Under the pieces are notes generated by a model. It searched no databases. It was not told the origin of the DNA and saw only the letters and a list, made by a program, of their open reading frames with translations. Made by a program: the position numbers and the translations under genes. Below are positions 50,860-62,369 of a stretch of 64,000 bases of DNA, one piece after another. Each line of letters starts with the position of its first letter. Position 1 is the stretch's first letter. Origin of the DNA: Homalodisca vitripennis (lineage: Eukaryota > Arthropoda > Insecta > Hemiptera > Cicadellidae); assembly GCF_021130785.1 (NCBI RefSeq), contig NW_025777588.1, forward strand, positions 62,001 through 126,000, read 5' to 3'.

Positions 50860-51930
50860 ATGGAATTGTCTGAAAGAGAACGAATTACTCTGTTGAAGAT
50901 GCGAGGATATGGCGATCGTCAAAGATCTTATCGGGAAGTTTGTAATTTGTTTAATGACACTTTCCCAGAAAGGAATCCCATAAGTGTTTCAACAATATCA
51001 AAAACTATTGAGCGTTTTGAAATGACAGGGAGTGTACGTAATCGGCCAAAGTCGGGTAGGATACAGTCTGCAACAGATGAAGAACATGCACTAGATGTTT
51101 TGCAAACATTTATTGAAGACCCACATACATCGCTCAGAAAAGCTGCACAGCAACATGATATGCACCCTATGTCTGTGAGTAAGATTTTGAAAATTAATAA
51201 ATACAAACCATTTAAAGTTCATTTAGTCCAACAGTTAAGTGAGGATGATTACGACAGAAGAGTTGAGTTTTGTGAACTTGTGATGCGCAAATGTGATGAC
51301 AATAGAGATTTTCTGACCAACATACTATTTTCTGATGAGGCAACTTTTTTCCTAAATGGCAATGTTAACAGGCACAATTGCCGTTACTGGGCTAGTGAAA
51401 ACCCACATTGGATTACTGAGTCCCATTCACAGCAACCACAAAAACTGAACGTATGGTGTGGAATTTTATGTAACAAAATTGTTGGACCCTTTTTCATCAA
51501 TGGAAATTTAAATGCCGAACTTTACTACAATATGCTCCAAAATGAAATAATCCCAGCTATTCAAATTGCATCAGGAGAATACTTTGATAATGTATGGTTT
51601 CAGCAGGATGGTGCTCCACCCCATTATGGGAGACAGGTAAGAGAGTATTTGGATTTAAGGTTTCCTCATAAATGGATTGGCCGAAGAGGAGAAATCGAAT
51701 GGCCTCCAAGATCTCCGGATTTGTCACCAATCGATTATTTCCTATGGGGTCATTTAAAATCCAATGTTTATAGAAGAAAGCCTCATAATTTGGAAGACCT
51801 AAGAAACAGGATTATGAAGGAGATTGCTTTGATAACTGAAGAAATGTTAGGCAACTCTGTCGAATCATTTTACACAAGATTGGCTCATTGTCAAACCGTA
51901 GAAGGAACACAGTTCGAACAATTGCTTTGA
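50860..51930 (+). CDS. Mariner-superfamily transposase, DD36D, intact
   Basis: Transposase of the IS630-Tc1-mariner superfamily: it binds the element's inverted repeats and cuts and pastes it into TA sites in the nucleus. I start at the second ATG (50860, 356 aa), because MELSERERITLLKMRGYG looks like the usual family start. An upstream in-frame ATG at 50755 would add 35 hydrophobic residues and give 391 aa. Numbering from 50755, a helix-turn-helix region spans about 40-95 (RSYREVCNLF, STISKTIERF), an NRPKSGR linker sits at 96-102, and a second helical region at 120-155. The catalytic triad is D194 (LFSDEATFF), D285 (WFQQDGAPPH) and D322 (RSPDLSPIDYFLWG), with 36 residues between the last two. 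There is no stop, frameshift or lost catalytic residue, so it could be active. Confidence 0.93.
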   Translation: MELSERERITLLKMRGYGDRQRSYREVCNLFNDTFPERNPISVSTISKTIERFEMTGSVRNRPKSGRIQSATDEEHALDVLQTFIEDPHTSLRKAAQQHDMHPMSVSKILKINKYKPFKVHLVQQLSEDDYDRRVEFCELVMRKCDDNRDFLTNILFSDEATFFLNGNVNRHNCRYWASENPHWITESHSQQPQKLNVWCGILCNKIVGPFFINGNLNAELYYNMLQNEIIPAIQIASGEYFDNVWFQQDGAPPHYGRQVREYLDLRFPHKWIGRRGEIEWPPRSPDLSPIDYFLWGHLKSNVYRRKPHNLEDLRNRIMKEIALITEEMLGNSVESFYTRLAHCQTVEGTQFEQLL

Positions 51931-52034
51931 CACCAAATGCAGGTAAAACGTTTGTTGTAAGACTTTTCTAACAGCATACATTATTTTTTATTTGTAATAA
52001 GAAATCAATAACATAAGTATTTCCATAATTGTAC

Positions 52035-52480
52035 TGTAATAAAAACTGGCAAATTTGTGCTAATAGAACCAGCTTAAAATGAAATTTTTGTTTTATTTAA
52101 TTGAACATTTAAAAAAATGCTAAAAAATTAGTGCAACACATTTTGTGGCAAGAACCATGTTAAAATTACATTGTTGAACATCAGTAAATTTTCAATACTA
52201 AAAATGCTCTATTTTCTGATAGAATAATTCCTTTGAGATGCGGTTTGTGGCATTCAATTCAGTAAGCTATTACCTTTAAAATTATGTATCACAAGGTATA
52301 GGCTTCCATTAAGAATATTCACGATACCCTCGGCAGGACGTCCCCCGTTGGTGTGACATAACAAAACATTGTTCCAAAAAGTAGATGCCCAATCTCTATC
52401 ACGATTGTAAGAGGTTTCAAATTTATATTTAAATTATTAAAGGATATATTTGGGTGTTTCCAGACATAATATACACCCTG
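52035..52480. repeat. Right terminal inverted repeat of the mariner element
   Basis: This is the reverse complement of 50128-50555. It carries a 19-base stretch (about 52386-52404) absent from the left repeat. It begins about 100 bases after the transposase stop codon. Confidence 0.95.
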
Positions 52481-52747
52481 TATATATATAAATATATATA
52501 AAATTCCTGGATACATACAGTAATAAGACTATCATGATATAATATCTCAAAGACATAGAAAGTGAGAGGGTATGCAACCCTTCTGTTTGTACGATACTAA
52601 AAAGTTTCCTCGCCAATTTCTGGAAAGTAGTTTGGTTTTATATTATGAGGTAGGGAAAGCCAAGTCCAAAATGAAAGAACGGAGGTGGGAAAACTCTTAA
52701 TTATTAACAACTCCAAACAAACTGTGTGCGGGGTATCGTAATGTATG

Positions 52748-52930
52748 ATTCTTCTTCGACTTTTTTGTTTCAACTGTAAGATACAGCGAACTTTTACTTA
52801 TTTGAAGTTTATAAGTTTAACAATATAAAAACATGAAGATTGGAAAATATAGACTTCCCTGTGCAAGAAGTGTCCTAGGAAAGCGTTGCGTAAGCATAAA
52901 GTTTATAAGTATAATAATAGATACAAATCG

Positions 52931-52931
<1 letters not shown>
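52748..52931. other. Short AT-rich spacer, nothing recognised
   Basis: Sequence between the palindromic element and the next AT microsatellite, without motif. Confidence 0.4.

Positions 52932-52993
<62 letters not shown>
52932..52993. repeat. (AT)n microsatellite
   Basis: About 31 uninterrupted AT units. Open frames across it translate as alternating Ile-Tyr and are not genes. Confidence 0.98.
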
Positions 52994-52996
<3 letters not shown>

Positions 52997-53288
52997 AATA
53001 AATATTTTTTAAATTTTCATGGAAAGAGTTTTGTAATCATAAATTCATCGTTCTTCTGGGATACGAAACGAAGTTTTCATCAAACATAAAAGAAACACAG
53101 AGAGAAACAAATAAAGGAACGGACAGTAAATGCTGAAGTTAATTTGTTACGTTGGGATTGATTGCACATATGTACATAATCAAAATAAAGTACAACAAAA
53201 TATTACTACACATTCTTGCACATGCATTGGTTTACTTATTTATTATTACAATAGCATGGCGCTTGGAAATAATTCTTTATTGACAGTT

Positions 53289-53348
<60 letters not shown>
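53289..53348. repeat. (AT)n microsatellite
   Basis: About 30 AT units with one TATAAT interruption at the start. It is the second of two close AT runs. Confidence 0.98.
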
Positions 53349-53351
<3 letters not shown>

Positions 53352-54703
53352 GCGTCAGCACACAACTTTTTTTTACCTAGGAAACTCAGAAGAAAAATTA
53401 GCATTAGCTTTCTCGTTAGTTTTACAGGATTTTACATGGAAACACATTGAACACCAGAATTCGTAGATTTCATATAATCACCATACAATCACGATATCTC
53501 AGTAAATCGGTTTTGAGGTATAGGTCGTAAAAGAATGTCTATTTGCAGACAAGATACTATCAAAATCAAATAGATTAAATTGTTTTGGAAATTGATATAC
53601 ACAAGAAGCTGTGCAGTATTCTTCCAATATCTTAGAGACTTGTAATTTATACTTTGTGTAATATCTGTCTTTCACGAACTAGTTAAAAAAAACCAGGCGT
53701 TAAATGGATTTAGGGTTGAGCGTACCAATATGTCAAGGGAATGTGATGAATTAGCTTGAACCAATACGCTCATTTCGTTGACATACTTCACAATACGTTG
53801 TTTGTTTTAACAATATAATATCGTTAACAATAGGATGTTCAGGAACTTCCATATGTCATTTTTGTTCTTCTTCAGATGGCAACAAGTTTAAATGAGATTT
53901 TCCTAATGGATTGTTTACTTGAACACACTGTACGTAGATGGATAGGTAAGTTCACAATATAATAAATTATTATATTAACTCAAAGTTGAAACAAATAAAA
54001 TAATTAAGATATATATTTCATGTACACATAGTAATTTTACAAGATTAAATTTTCCTATTTCGTCAAATAAATAACATCAAAGAGTCTTAGACAAATTGAT
54101 CATAAATATTTTTCACACATCTCTATATATCTTTAAAAAAATGTATTACAAGAATAAAAGTTTACAATTTAAAAGCCATCGTTTTTCTGCTCCAATCAAC
54201 AATATAGTGAAGTATTTAAACACAAATGATCACTAATTGCAATTAGCGTAACTAACAGTCGACAGGAGTCTCAGTCCATTACAGGAAACTTCATTATCTC
54301 ACGGAACATCTGGTGACGGTAATAATCCATATGATTCATATTTGTCACAGTGTTTATGGCGGAGAACCAAATAAATTAAGCATTCTCTTTAGTATTAAAA
54401 ACCCTGTATTTTGAAAATTTGGAATAGAGCTGAGCGTTACTCGAATACACTCAGTAGGCTGACACAATTTCTCATTTGCAGGAGGGATATAAGCATTTCT
54501 TCTCTGAATGGTTGCTTATTTGTTAGGATGTCTAGAGAATGAAATTAGTTGTAGGTTTGAAATTTTGCATACAATCTCAGCGGAGTTTGTTGCGCGACAC
54601 GTTTAGCTATATACTTTTATTTTTATTTCTAAGGCTAATAGAAAAACAGGCTCAGTATACCTGAAACTATTGTGTCTGACAATTTATTCCTCAAGAGCAA
54701 ACT
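53349..54703. other. AT-rich DNA without recognisable gene
   Basis: No family motif, array or RNA gene seen on either strand. Confidence 0.5.
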
Positions 54704-54960
54704 TCTTTAAGGACTTTATGATAAGCCTATGCATAGAGCCTCAGCTTCTGGGCTATACCTCCGGACACGACTGTAACTACCGCTATTTGAGTTTAGATCG
54801 AACTTTCAACTTCTCGGACGATACTTTACCACCTAATCCGTGGCAAGGATAATGTGGGGCAACATTAAGAATTGAATATCCAACTAGGGACAAAAACAAA
54901 AACACTTAGAAGCTTCGAAAACATTCTCATAGTCTATGTATATTACAAAATCAGTGTAAT
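54704..54960 (-). repeat. Dispersed repeat, copy 2 (inverted relative to 13418-13670)
   Basis: The reverse complement aligns with 13418-13670 over nearly its full length with moderate divergence and small indels. The 60-codon plus frame across it (54670-54852) is not open in the other copy. Confidence 0.8.
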
Positions 54961-57038
54961 GATTGGTATTGGAATCACTGTTTCCCTGTTTTCGATAGAT
55001 TACATTCTCAATCATAAATTTCAAATATCATCTAATCCTTTCAAATATTATTTTTTTCTAATATAGGTACGTACAACCTTAGAGCACTTAGAGAATGGTT
55101 CTAATTTGATTACCGATTGACTTTTTACGCCACCAAGAATATAAATTTATTGTTAGTTAACTTGTAAATAATATATTTACAGTTTTTACAACTTTTTTAA
55201 AGGGTTATTTTGTTAAAGTGTTCATAAAAAGTCAGGTTGTGTTGAGTCAAGTAAGTATATTCAGTAGGGTATTTTATTACAACATTTTAGAACAACAGAT
55301 ACATACTGTAGTATAGTACTATTGTTTCTTATAGTTCATAAATTAAATAGAAAAAGATTGCTCTCTTATGAATAAATGTCTTATTAATACAACATAATCG
55401 GTCTTATAATCGCTTGTCATTTACCAGTGAGCTTTGCAGCGATAATGAAACTTTGAATTAATGATGCAGATTATTTCTTGCAGCCGGAAATCCATTGCAG
55501 GCTTGGACTAATTAACTAATTTATCAGCAAAGCAGCAACGAGTGAAAGTCATTTTTCTGAACGCAATACTTTAGTGACAAACTAACGCAAGTATAAAAAA
55601 TTAAAGACGATGTTCTTCTTAGTGGAATTAGTACAGTTTTAAGTATTATTAGTGTAACTGAATATATAAGTTTACATTTACAAGTATAACCAAGAGAGGC
55701 GTATTTCATTATTTTTTTAATACGAACAGTTCATTAGAATATCAGCTTAATTGGAGAATTGCAACTTTTGTCTCGATTTGTATGTAATAAAATATGCATG
55801 AATTGAAATCTTCGATAGTTCGTTTTTTAATGGTTCACAAGTAAGTATCCAAGTTGCTCTGTATAGGGTTTCAAAGTACTAGTTTCAATAGTAAGCTACC
55901 AACCAAAAGCCGACGAAAAAAACAATTATTGCATACGAAGTTTGTCTAAATAGGATTATTGAATAATTTATTTTATTAAATTACATTAAACATAACTTTA
56001 CTTTTATTTAATTACTCTTTTTTGTGTTTTCTATTCGATTTAACATGTTTTAAGTGAAAAATTTGCAGAGTTGTAAAAAGATACCACAGCTTATAACTGA
56101 CATGTAATTCTACCTCTATCAATAAGATTATGCGAAGTTTTAAAAAAATTGTTTTTATAACCAAAATATATAAGTATAAAGTTCTATTTCCATTGGAGCG
56201 GGGAATTGTTTACATTAACAGTGAATTTGAGACATTAAACCGTTTTTAAAAGACTTAACCGATAAAATTTTGGCTTCCGCAAGAACGTGTCTCTTTTAAT
56301 CTACTTTAGTTTTATATATCTCATGAAGTACTTTCCAGTATTGTTATGTTTGGGATGGAGAGGAAAATACAGGTTCAAAAAGGGATCATTACGGAATTGC
56401 CAACAATGTTCCTGCATTGAAGTAGATACAGCCGCAACTCTGTAAAATTCAAAGCTAACCTCATTATTTGATAGGGATTTCCGTTATATTTATGTAGGCA
56501 TTCTTCCCGTAGAATAATTATAGGTTCACTCTTAGTAATACTACTTTTTACGAAGACCACACTGTAAATTGCATATAAAAATTAAGACACTGAGACTATA
56601 TTTCAGAGAGAGTCAAAAGGCGTTCTGAAACCATAAACGAAAGTTTGTTAAACCCAACCAGCAGCTTCATGTTTAGTTCCTCTAAGTTGCGACTTGATAA
56701 AACGTAAGTAGAAGGCTTCACAAATTTAGTACAAATACAGTGATGTTTCAAGTTTAAAGTCTTTGTGTGTTAAAGTAACTACTTAATTATTAAATACTAA
56801 ACAATACACCAGCTGGATAATATTAGTTGAAGCAGCTTTTTCCATACATAAAGAGAACTTGGAGACCTTTACACATCATCTTCTATCTTAGAGATACTTC
56901 CGAATGACTGTGATTTAATCTTTTTATACAGATTAACAAATTTTGCAACTGTCAAGGTGGACCTTGATATTCTGCTATAATTCAGAACTGGAACAAGATA
57001 AATACATGTAGGTCAGTGCACTTTGTAGCAAAGCCCTG
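54961..57038. other. AT-rich DNA without recognisable gene
   Basis: No frame with a family motif, no tandem array and no RNA gene. The start of the duplicated segment may lie slightly before 57039, because a weak match (CCTTGATAT) is visible about 80 bases earlier. Confidence 0.45.
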
Positions 57039-57649
57039 CCATGGTAAAAGGTATATTTAAAAATTTATTATATGGCACCTTGTCATTCTAAGCTAACGTA
57101 TCGTCTTTAAATTTATCTTACAGAATTTACAGATGATACCAAACCAAGTGTAAGCAAATATCAACCAGCTTTTCCCACTACATATGGACAGTAAACGATG
57201 ACGCAGGTGTCACTGTAACAGAACTGTTTATGTTTTCAATATATTTTCTGCCGTCACCTCTGTTGTATCGCTGTTCACATATGAATATCAAACAATTCAG
57301 ATATGTATGTTTGTTCAACGTGTTTACAGTCTGGCTTTGTTAAAATTTACAATTTTGCCTGATATTTTGATTGCCAAAGAAAATATACAACACTGTATAC
57401 GAGTATTTTAATAAAGCTAAGCCTAACGACGTACAAGTTGAGGAACTCTGCTTTAATATTTATTTTCATGGCTATAACATTTGATATATTGGTATGATAT
57501 ATACAGTAAAATAGGTCTTAAGTTGCTTAATTAAAAGAAACCGCCAGCAAAAAAAAAAATCATCTATATCAGTAAATATCTGTCTTTTGAAAATGACACA
57601 ACACGACACAGAACAATTAAGAATTTTTAACATATGACGAAATTGTATA

Positions 57650-57672
57650 CAGGGTGTATTAAAGTACCCTTG
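57650..57672 (+). repeat. Possible solo mariner-type end
   Basis: TA followed by CAGGGTGTATTAAAG resembles the first 11 bases of the intact element's terminal repeat and the ends of related mariner-like elements. No matching inverted end or transposase was found nearby, and the corresponding position of copy A lacks it. Confidence 0.3.
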
Positions 57673-58057
57673 CGATATTTGTAGCGTACGAACCCACGCC
57701 TTGCGCAGGGTCTTAGGTTCAATTCGTTCAAGAGTGTTTAATATATTTTATATACATGACCCAAGTTATGCATTATTTATTCCAGACATAGCATTTTTAA
57801 GTTAAAATTTTTAAATGTTGCACACAGTATAAGTGTAATATTTATAGATTTAGAGCTACATTAACTGCAAGTCACTCATTCACATTCAAGAGATATAACA
57901 AGTACAAAGAAGACGTTTTAACGTAGTCATAATACGTGTAAGTGGACCTGCATGGTTCAGTGAACAGGTTAAAATATAACTACTTCAATAGGTTCTAGAC
58001 ATACACATTAATACGTATGGCACATGAAAACTTAATTAAGGCAATCACTATACGAAG

Positions 58058-58240
58058 ATGAATGTCATCTGTCAGAACTGAATTAGTCACGTTATAATGG
58101 TTACGAATTATAATGGAATTAGTCACGTGATGTAGGTCTGCTGGTTAATTAGACAACCGCTGCTTTGGACTAGTCTTGAGTCATGTATATATATACAGAG
58201 TGATGTCTGTAGGAAGAAGAATATCACCTGTTAGTTTAGT
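58058..58240 (+). repeat. Unexpanded 128 bp minisatellite unit, about 1.4 copies
   Basis: Contains one unit (AAGATGAATGTCATCTGTC to GAGTCATGTATATATATAC), with a small internal duplication of the TTATAATGG/TAGTCACGT region, plus the start of the next unit (GAAGAATATCACCTG). This is the counterpart of the 14-copy array in copy A. Confidence 0.9.
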
Positions 58241-58844
58241 AAAAGCTAGTGCAGTGGTTAAACAATTAAAATAATATATACAGGTATAAAAAGGGAGTAC
58301 ATTCTTACGATTTAACACGTATTTTATGTTAGTGCACCACCATAGTCATGAACGAAAATTACGCAGAAATTAACTAAAATTAAACTATAATTAACTAGAC
58401 TTAAATTCATTTATAATCATTTATAGTAAATTTTAAGGTTTCAAATGAATATATGTCCTCATTAGAAGGAAATTGTTTCAAAAGAATTCACTTAGTCCTT
58501 TATTTACGTGTTTTCTAAAAATAGCCAACTGTTACAGAGATAATAAGGCATTGCAGTCACATTCGTAGAAATTCCAAGATTTAGATTTGAGGATGATATG
58601 TGCATTATCGTTATATATCAAATATTTAAAAGGCTGTATGAAATATAATTTTCTCTATGCATGGCTGAATGACTTGTAAAACATAACAGGAGGAGGTTTG
58701 GTGAGAATATATTATTTTGAAGATTTTATGTACTTTTAAAGAGCTAAATCTTATGGAAGATGTTATAGAAGTCTTAAATGTATATCAATAAAAACTGTAT
58801 GTGCATAAAATGTTTTATTATAAAGAAATTTGGGAATTAACCTC

Positions 58845-58898
58845 TTTTTTAAATGTTTCTGATGAAGATAGGCTTTGCTATCGAAAGGCCTCACAAAA
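58845..58898 (+). ncRNA. Hammerhead-ribozyme-like motif, copy B
   Basis: Counterpart of the motif at 33016. CTGATGA (58859-58865), extra A, stem II GATAG/CTATC (58867-58871 with 58878-58882, 5 bp, better than copy A), GAAA (58883-58886), AGGCCT. The distal stem is weaker: 58846-58851 pairs with ACAAAA at only 4 of 6 positions. The core residues are unchanged in both copies. Confidence 0.42.
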
Positions 58899-59904
58899 AT
58901 AAAAAGTAATTAGTAATGGTTGTTGTTCTCAATGTAGTGAGTAAATTAAGATTTTCCAATATAAGCTCCATATTTAGCAAGCTTATTAGAGTGTTCATAA
59001 ACCCTCTGCCGCCTAAATCTAGCTGTTTTAATTTATTTTTGGTTTTGCTGACGCAAGTAAACTCAAATCTTGTACAAAAAGTACATAGATATGTTACAAT
59101 AATTTTATTAAGAAACATTTGAATTTCTCTAATATAACGTATTCAGGCATTTAAAACTATCCATTTTGATATTTATATGATTTACTTACTTGTCGATGTG
59201 CGTAGTAGTATACTTGATTAATGATGTAGCATATTTAATAAAGAATATTAATATTTGCTTGGAGTAGGATACGTCATCTATGAGGAAGGATTCTGCGCAT
59301 TAACCTAAACATTTGAAAACTTAAAAAGTATTATAGTAGACTAAACCTGATCAATTCATGTATGAAATTTCTAAGGGAGCATACTTTGCGATGGAATTCA
59401 AATTGCTATTTGTAACTTTAACAGGTCAAAATATGGAACACAATATTGTAACAATTGGAAAAGTTTTAATCTCTCTTAGTTCTCACACCCACACCTTATC
59501 TTTTCTTGTTTTGATTTCACGACCTATTTATACCTAATCTAATTTAAAGTAGTAAGCAAAAGTAAATTTAACAGGATTTTTTATTAAAGAGTACTCAGGG
59601 CAATATATCGGCGTTTACAAGGGAAAGCGATAAAGTATGGATGGATCAGCTGAAGCTCAAAAATCAAGCTACTGTATAATTGAAACCCACTTATTGTTGC
59701 ACTCAAATGGCAAAGAAGTAAAATTCTAAAGATACCCAGTGCAGAAATGTAAATGAAGTACATGCCAACTAGTAAACTATCACGGTACACATTATGCTTG
59801 GATATGTTGAATTTAATTGGTTTTCCTGTTATTCAATAATAAATTGGTTAATGGACAAAAATATTCCCATACAAGTTCCATGCCAAGTTTACTGTCTCTT
59901 TTGT

Positions 59905-60174
59905 GGAGATGTGCGATTAGAATCTGTCAGTTTGAAGCAATCCATTATTTACCTACCCCCTGGCGTTACAGTTCTTGAAGAGCCTCTGACGCCCTTCACC
60001 CGTCCACCCCTTCTCTCACCTTATCCTGAGCATTCTTCACAACGGAATAAATTATACAGTTTTGTGCCGGTTAAACACACAATCAAACGCCACATATTTT
60101 CTCCTATGTACTGGAAACACATTGCTAATACCAGTGTACTGTATATGTTAGGTGTTCCGATTTCCATTGACTGA
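59905..60174 (+). other. Copy B counterpart of the open frame at 34084
   Basis: Nearly identical nucleotide sequence to 34084-34347 with the frame still open; an upstream in-frame ATG extends it to 59794 in this copy only. Changes are mainly amino-acid changing. Not called as a gene. Confidence 0.3.
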
Positions 60175-61357
60175 CTAGTTGAGTTCATTGCTGACAGTAA
60201 GAAGTACCTTTACACTTTTCATGTAGCTGTGATAAATTGTCACACCATATATAAGGTATAGATCAAAAGGAGTAAACACACTTCGAACATTCTTTGGAGC
60301 AGTATCTTTTATCATTTTATATATTTTAATTCGATCAAGTTTTGGTTATTGAAGAAACATGATATAACCGTTTCAAACATTTAAAAAACTACTTTACAAG
60401 ACATATCATCTATTGTTACCTATCTGTGTCAAAATATAAGAATCGCGCACGAAAATTAACACATAACAAACGGGATGGCAATATGTTACCTGCTGGTGCT
60501 GGTCTCAAATTGTGATAAAACAAAATATTGGAAAATGTTGTATACTGAAGACAAATAGAAATTATCATATATTAAAGGTTGAATATATTCCATAAGAAAC
60601 CACAAAATTTATGAGGCACAGTTTACCTTTCTAAGAATAACTGTATGGACCGGGAAGTAAATAATATATATTGAGAACTATTTTGAGTAGAACAGTTAAG
60701 AGAACAAACCTAGTGCATTAAAAAAGTATTGGAACTTAGTATTAGAATTAGATAGAGGAGTATTGAGAGTATTATGTGAGCAATGCTCGTGATGGCTTTG
60801 GGCTGTGCTACGTGAAACTTTCCATAGTATCACGTGCAATATCGCAATTTCCATTTTATATTCCATTTCCTAAATAATATTTCTTATAGTAAATAGTTTA
60901 AGGGGTAACGTATTGTGCAAAATTACAGTTCATCCTTCATTGACCCTAATATGATTTGTAAAGTAAAAATTACCACCATGAAACTTACAAAATGTTAAAA
61001 ACAGTGCTTATTATAATTGGATTTGTAAATTATCGCGAATTTGAAAACTCATTGCAACATGTTTGGGCGTAATATTTTCAAGCATTATAAAATGAAACTT
61101 GGTGTTTGTCTCTAAATATCCAATTCCTAACAATGAATGAGTCAAACTACCTTTAAACGTTTTGAGAAAATACAAAAGTAAAGTTCCGTATACGTATATT
61201 ATATTAACTGCACATCCCATTGGTTTGTTATAGAGTGTAAAAACGTCTACTCGATGAAGATGAAGTTTATTGTGGATGTGCGAGATCACGTGACTTGATA
61301 TGAATATGAAGTAAATCATCGAACAGAAATGAATCACCTATAATTAGAAGTATTTAC

Positions 61358-61409
61358 TTTTGTGATGTGTCTGAAGAAGATAGCCTCGCCTTCGAAAGGC
61401 CTCACAAAA
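61358..61409 (+). ncRNA. Hammerhead-ribozyme-like motif in copy B-specific block
   Basis: TTTTGT (61358-61363) pairs with ACAAAA (61404-61409). Seven bases then lead to CTGAAGA (61371-61377), a partly decayed stem II (61379-61393, three of five pairs), GAAA (61394-61397) and AGGCCT with C at the predicted cleavage position. A CCAATATAAGCTCC word follows about 50 bases on, as at 33016 and 58845. It lies in a block absent from copy A, so it is an independent insertion of the same family. Confidence 0.4.
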
Positions 61410-62310
61410 CAATAAAAGTCTTAAATATTGGTTTTATGTTTTAATGTAAGTTAACAGTAACCAATATAAGCTCCATTTACAGCATTTCAACATTACATTT
61501 CTATGTAATAGAATAGATCTCGTAAATTTATAAAAAAGCTAATAGTAAAACTGGTTATATACCAGTTTATTAAGTTTCATATTTTATTTTCTCAGAATTC
61601 GTAAATAAAGCTAATAATATAATTTTCTCATTATATACCTAACTTAATTTTGTAAAGCATTAGAATCACGTCTACTAAGTTAATAGGCTTAACTAAAAGA
61701 CTTAAGTGCAAAGTTTCGTTAGACTTGCTTTGGTTAAATCCCTACAAGATCTGCAGTATTTGAATTGCAAATACTCATAAAAACTCAGGGGTAAACAATA
61801 AACCTTTACATGAGGTAGAGAACAACAAAATTATAAAATTCTCTTAGTGTGAACGCACTAAAGGAGGATTAAATGCACAATTTACTTAAAATTACGATAG
61901 AAAGTCTTAGAAAATAAAAATTTATTAGATTCGATTGAAATCATATACTCACAAATAATTATAACAATACTATCATATTATGTTTAAGTAAATCAGCTGA
62001 AGAGTATCAAATTTTAATATGAATAAATTCATAATAACGGAAAGATGTCGATGAGTTTTACTGTAAGTTGTGACACCTGGTAGGATCAGAATAAAAATAA
62101 AAATATATAGTTCTTAGTTTGTTAATGTTTAGGATAATACAATGGGATTGTGTTGTATTTATTGCTTGTTATTTTATTACCCTAGAGTAAAATTATATTA
62201 TTGCATTCAGTAACAATTGTTATATTTTAATAAAACCTTTACTGTATCTAGGTAATATAAATCTGTTTTCAATAATATTAATTTATAATAATAACGTTTA
62301 AAATTAATAA

Positions 62311-62314
<4 letters not shown>

Positions 62315-62368
<54 letters not shown>
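62315..62368. repeat. (AT)n microsatellite
   Basis: About 27 AT units inside copy B. The homologous position of copy A (about 37620-37640) has no AT run. Confidence 0.98.

Positions 62369-62369
<1 letters not shown>

Larger units (their letters stand above)
50128..52480 (+). mobile_element. Intact mariner-superfamily transposon, long inverted repeats
   Basis: The element is 2353 bp, bounded by CAGGGTGTATATTATGTCTG at the left and its exact reverse complement at the right. A TA dinucleotide flanks each side (50126-50127 and 52481-52482), the standard IS630-Tc1-mariner target. The inverted repeats are about 428 bp (left) and 446 bp (right) and nearly identical over their outer 300 bases, so the insertion is young. 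It encodes one uninterrupted transposase on the plus strand. Repeats this long are unusual next to the roughly 30 bp ends of classical mariners. Confidence 0.95.
49794..52747. mobile_element. Palindromic element split by a mariner insertion
   Basis: The left arm (about 49794-50024) and right arm (about 52520-52747) are diverged inverted repeats. Matching words, left against right reversed, include CCAAACTACTTTCCAGAAAT, CTCTCACTTTCTATGTCTT, CATGGCTTTCC/ACTTGGCTTTCC and ACCTCATAA(C/T)ATA. Between them lies an AT/CA microsatellite and, within that, the complete mariner element. Without the mariner the palindrome would be about 600 bp. Its termini and target duplication are not clear. It could be a miniature inverted-repeat element or a fold-back element. 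Confidence 0.65.

Noticed and set aside
50928..51206. Minus-strand frame of 92 codons
   Set aside because: Shadow of the transposase gene on the other strand.
52886..53351. Open frames with long Ile-Tyr runs
   Set aside because: Translations of the (AT)n microsatellites.
53868..53885. CTGAAGAAG word on the minus strand as another hammerhead
   Set aside because: No stem II and no GAAA at the right distance.
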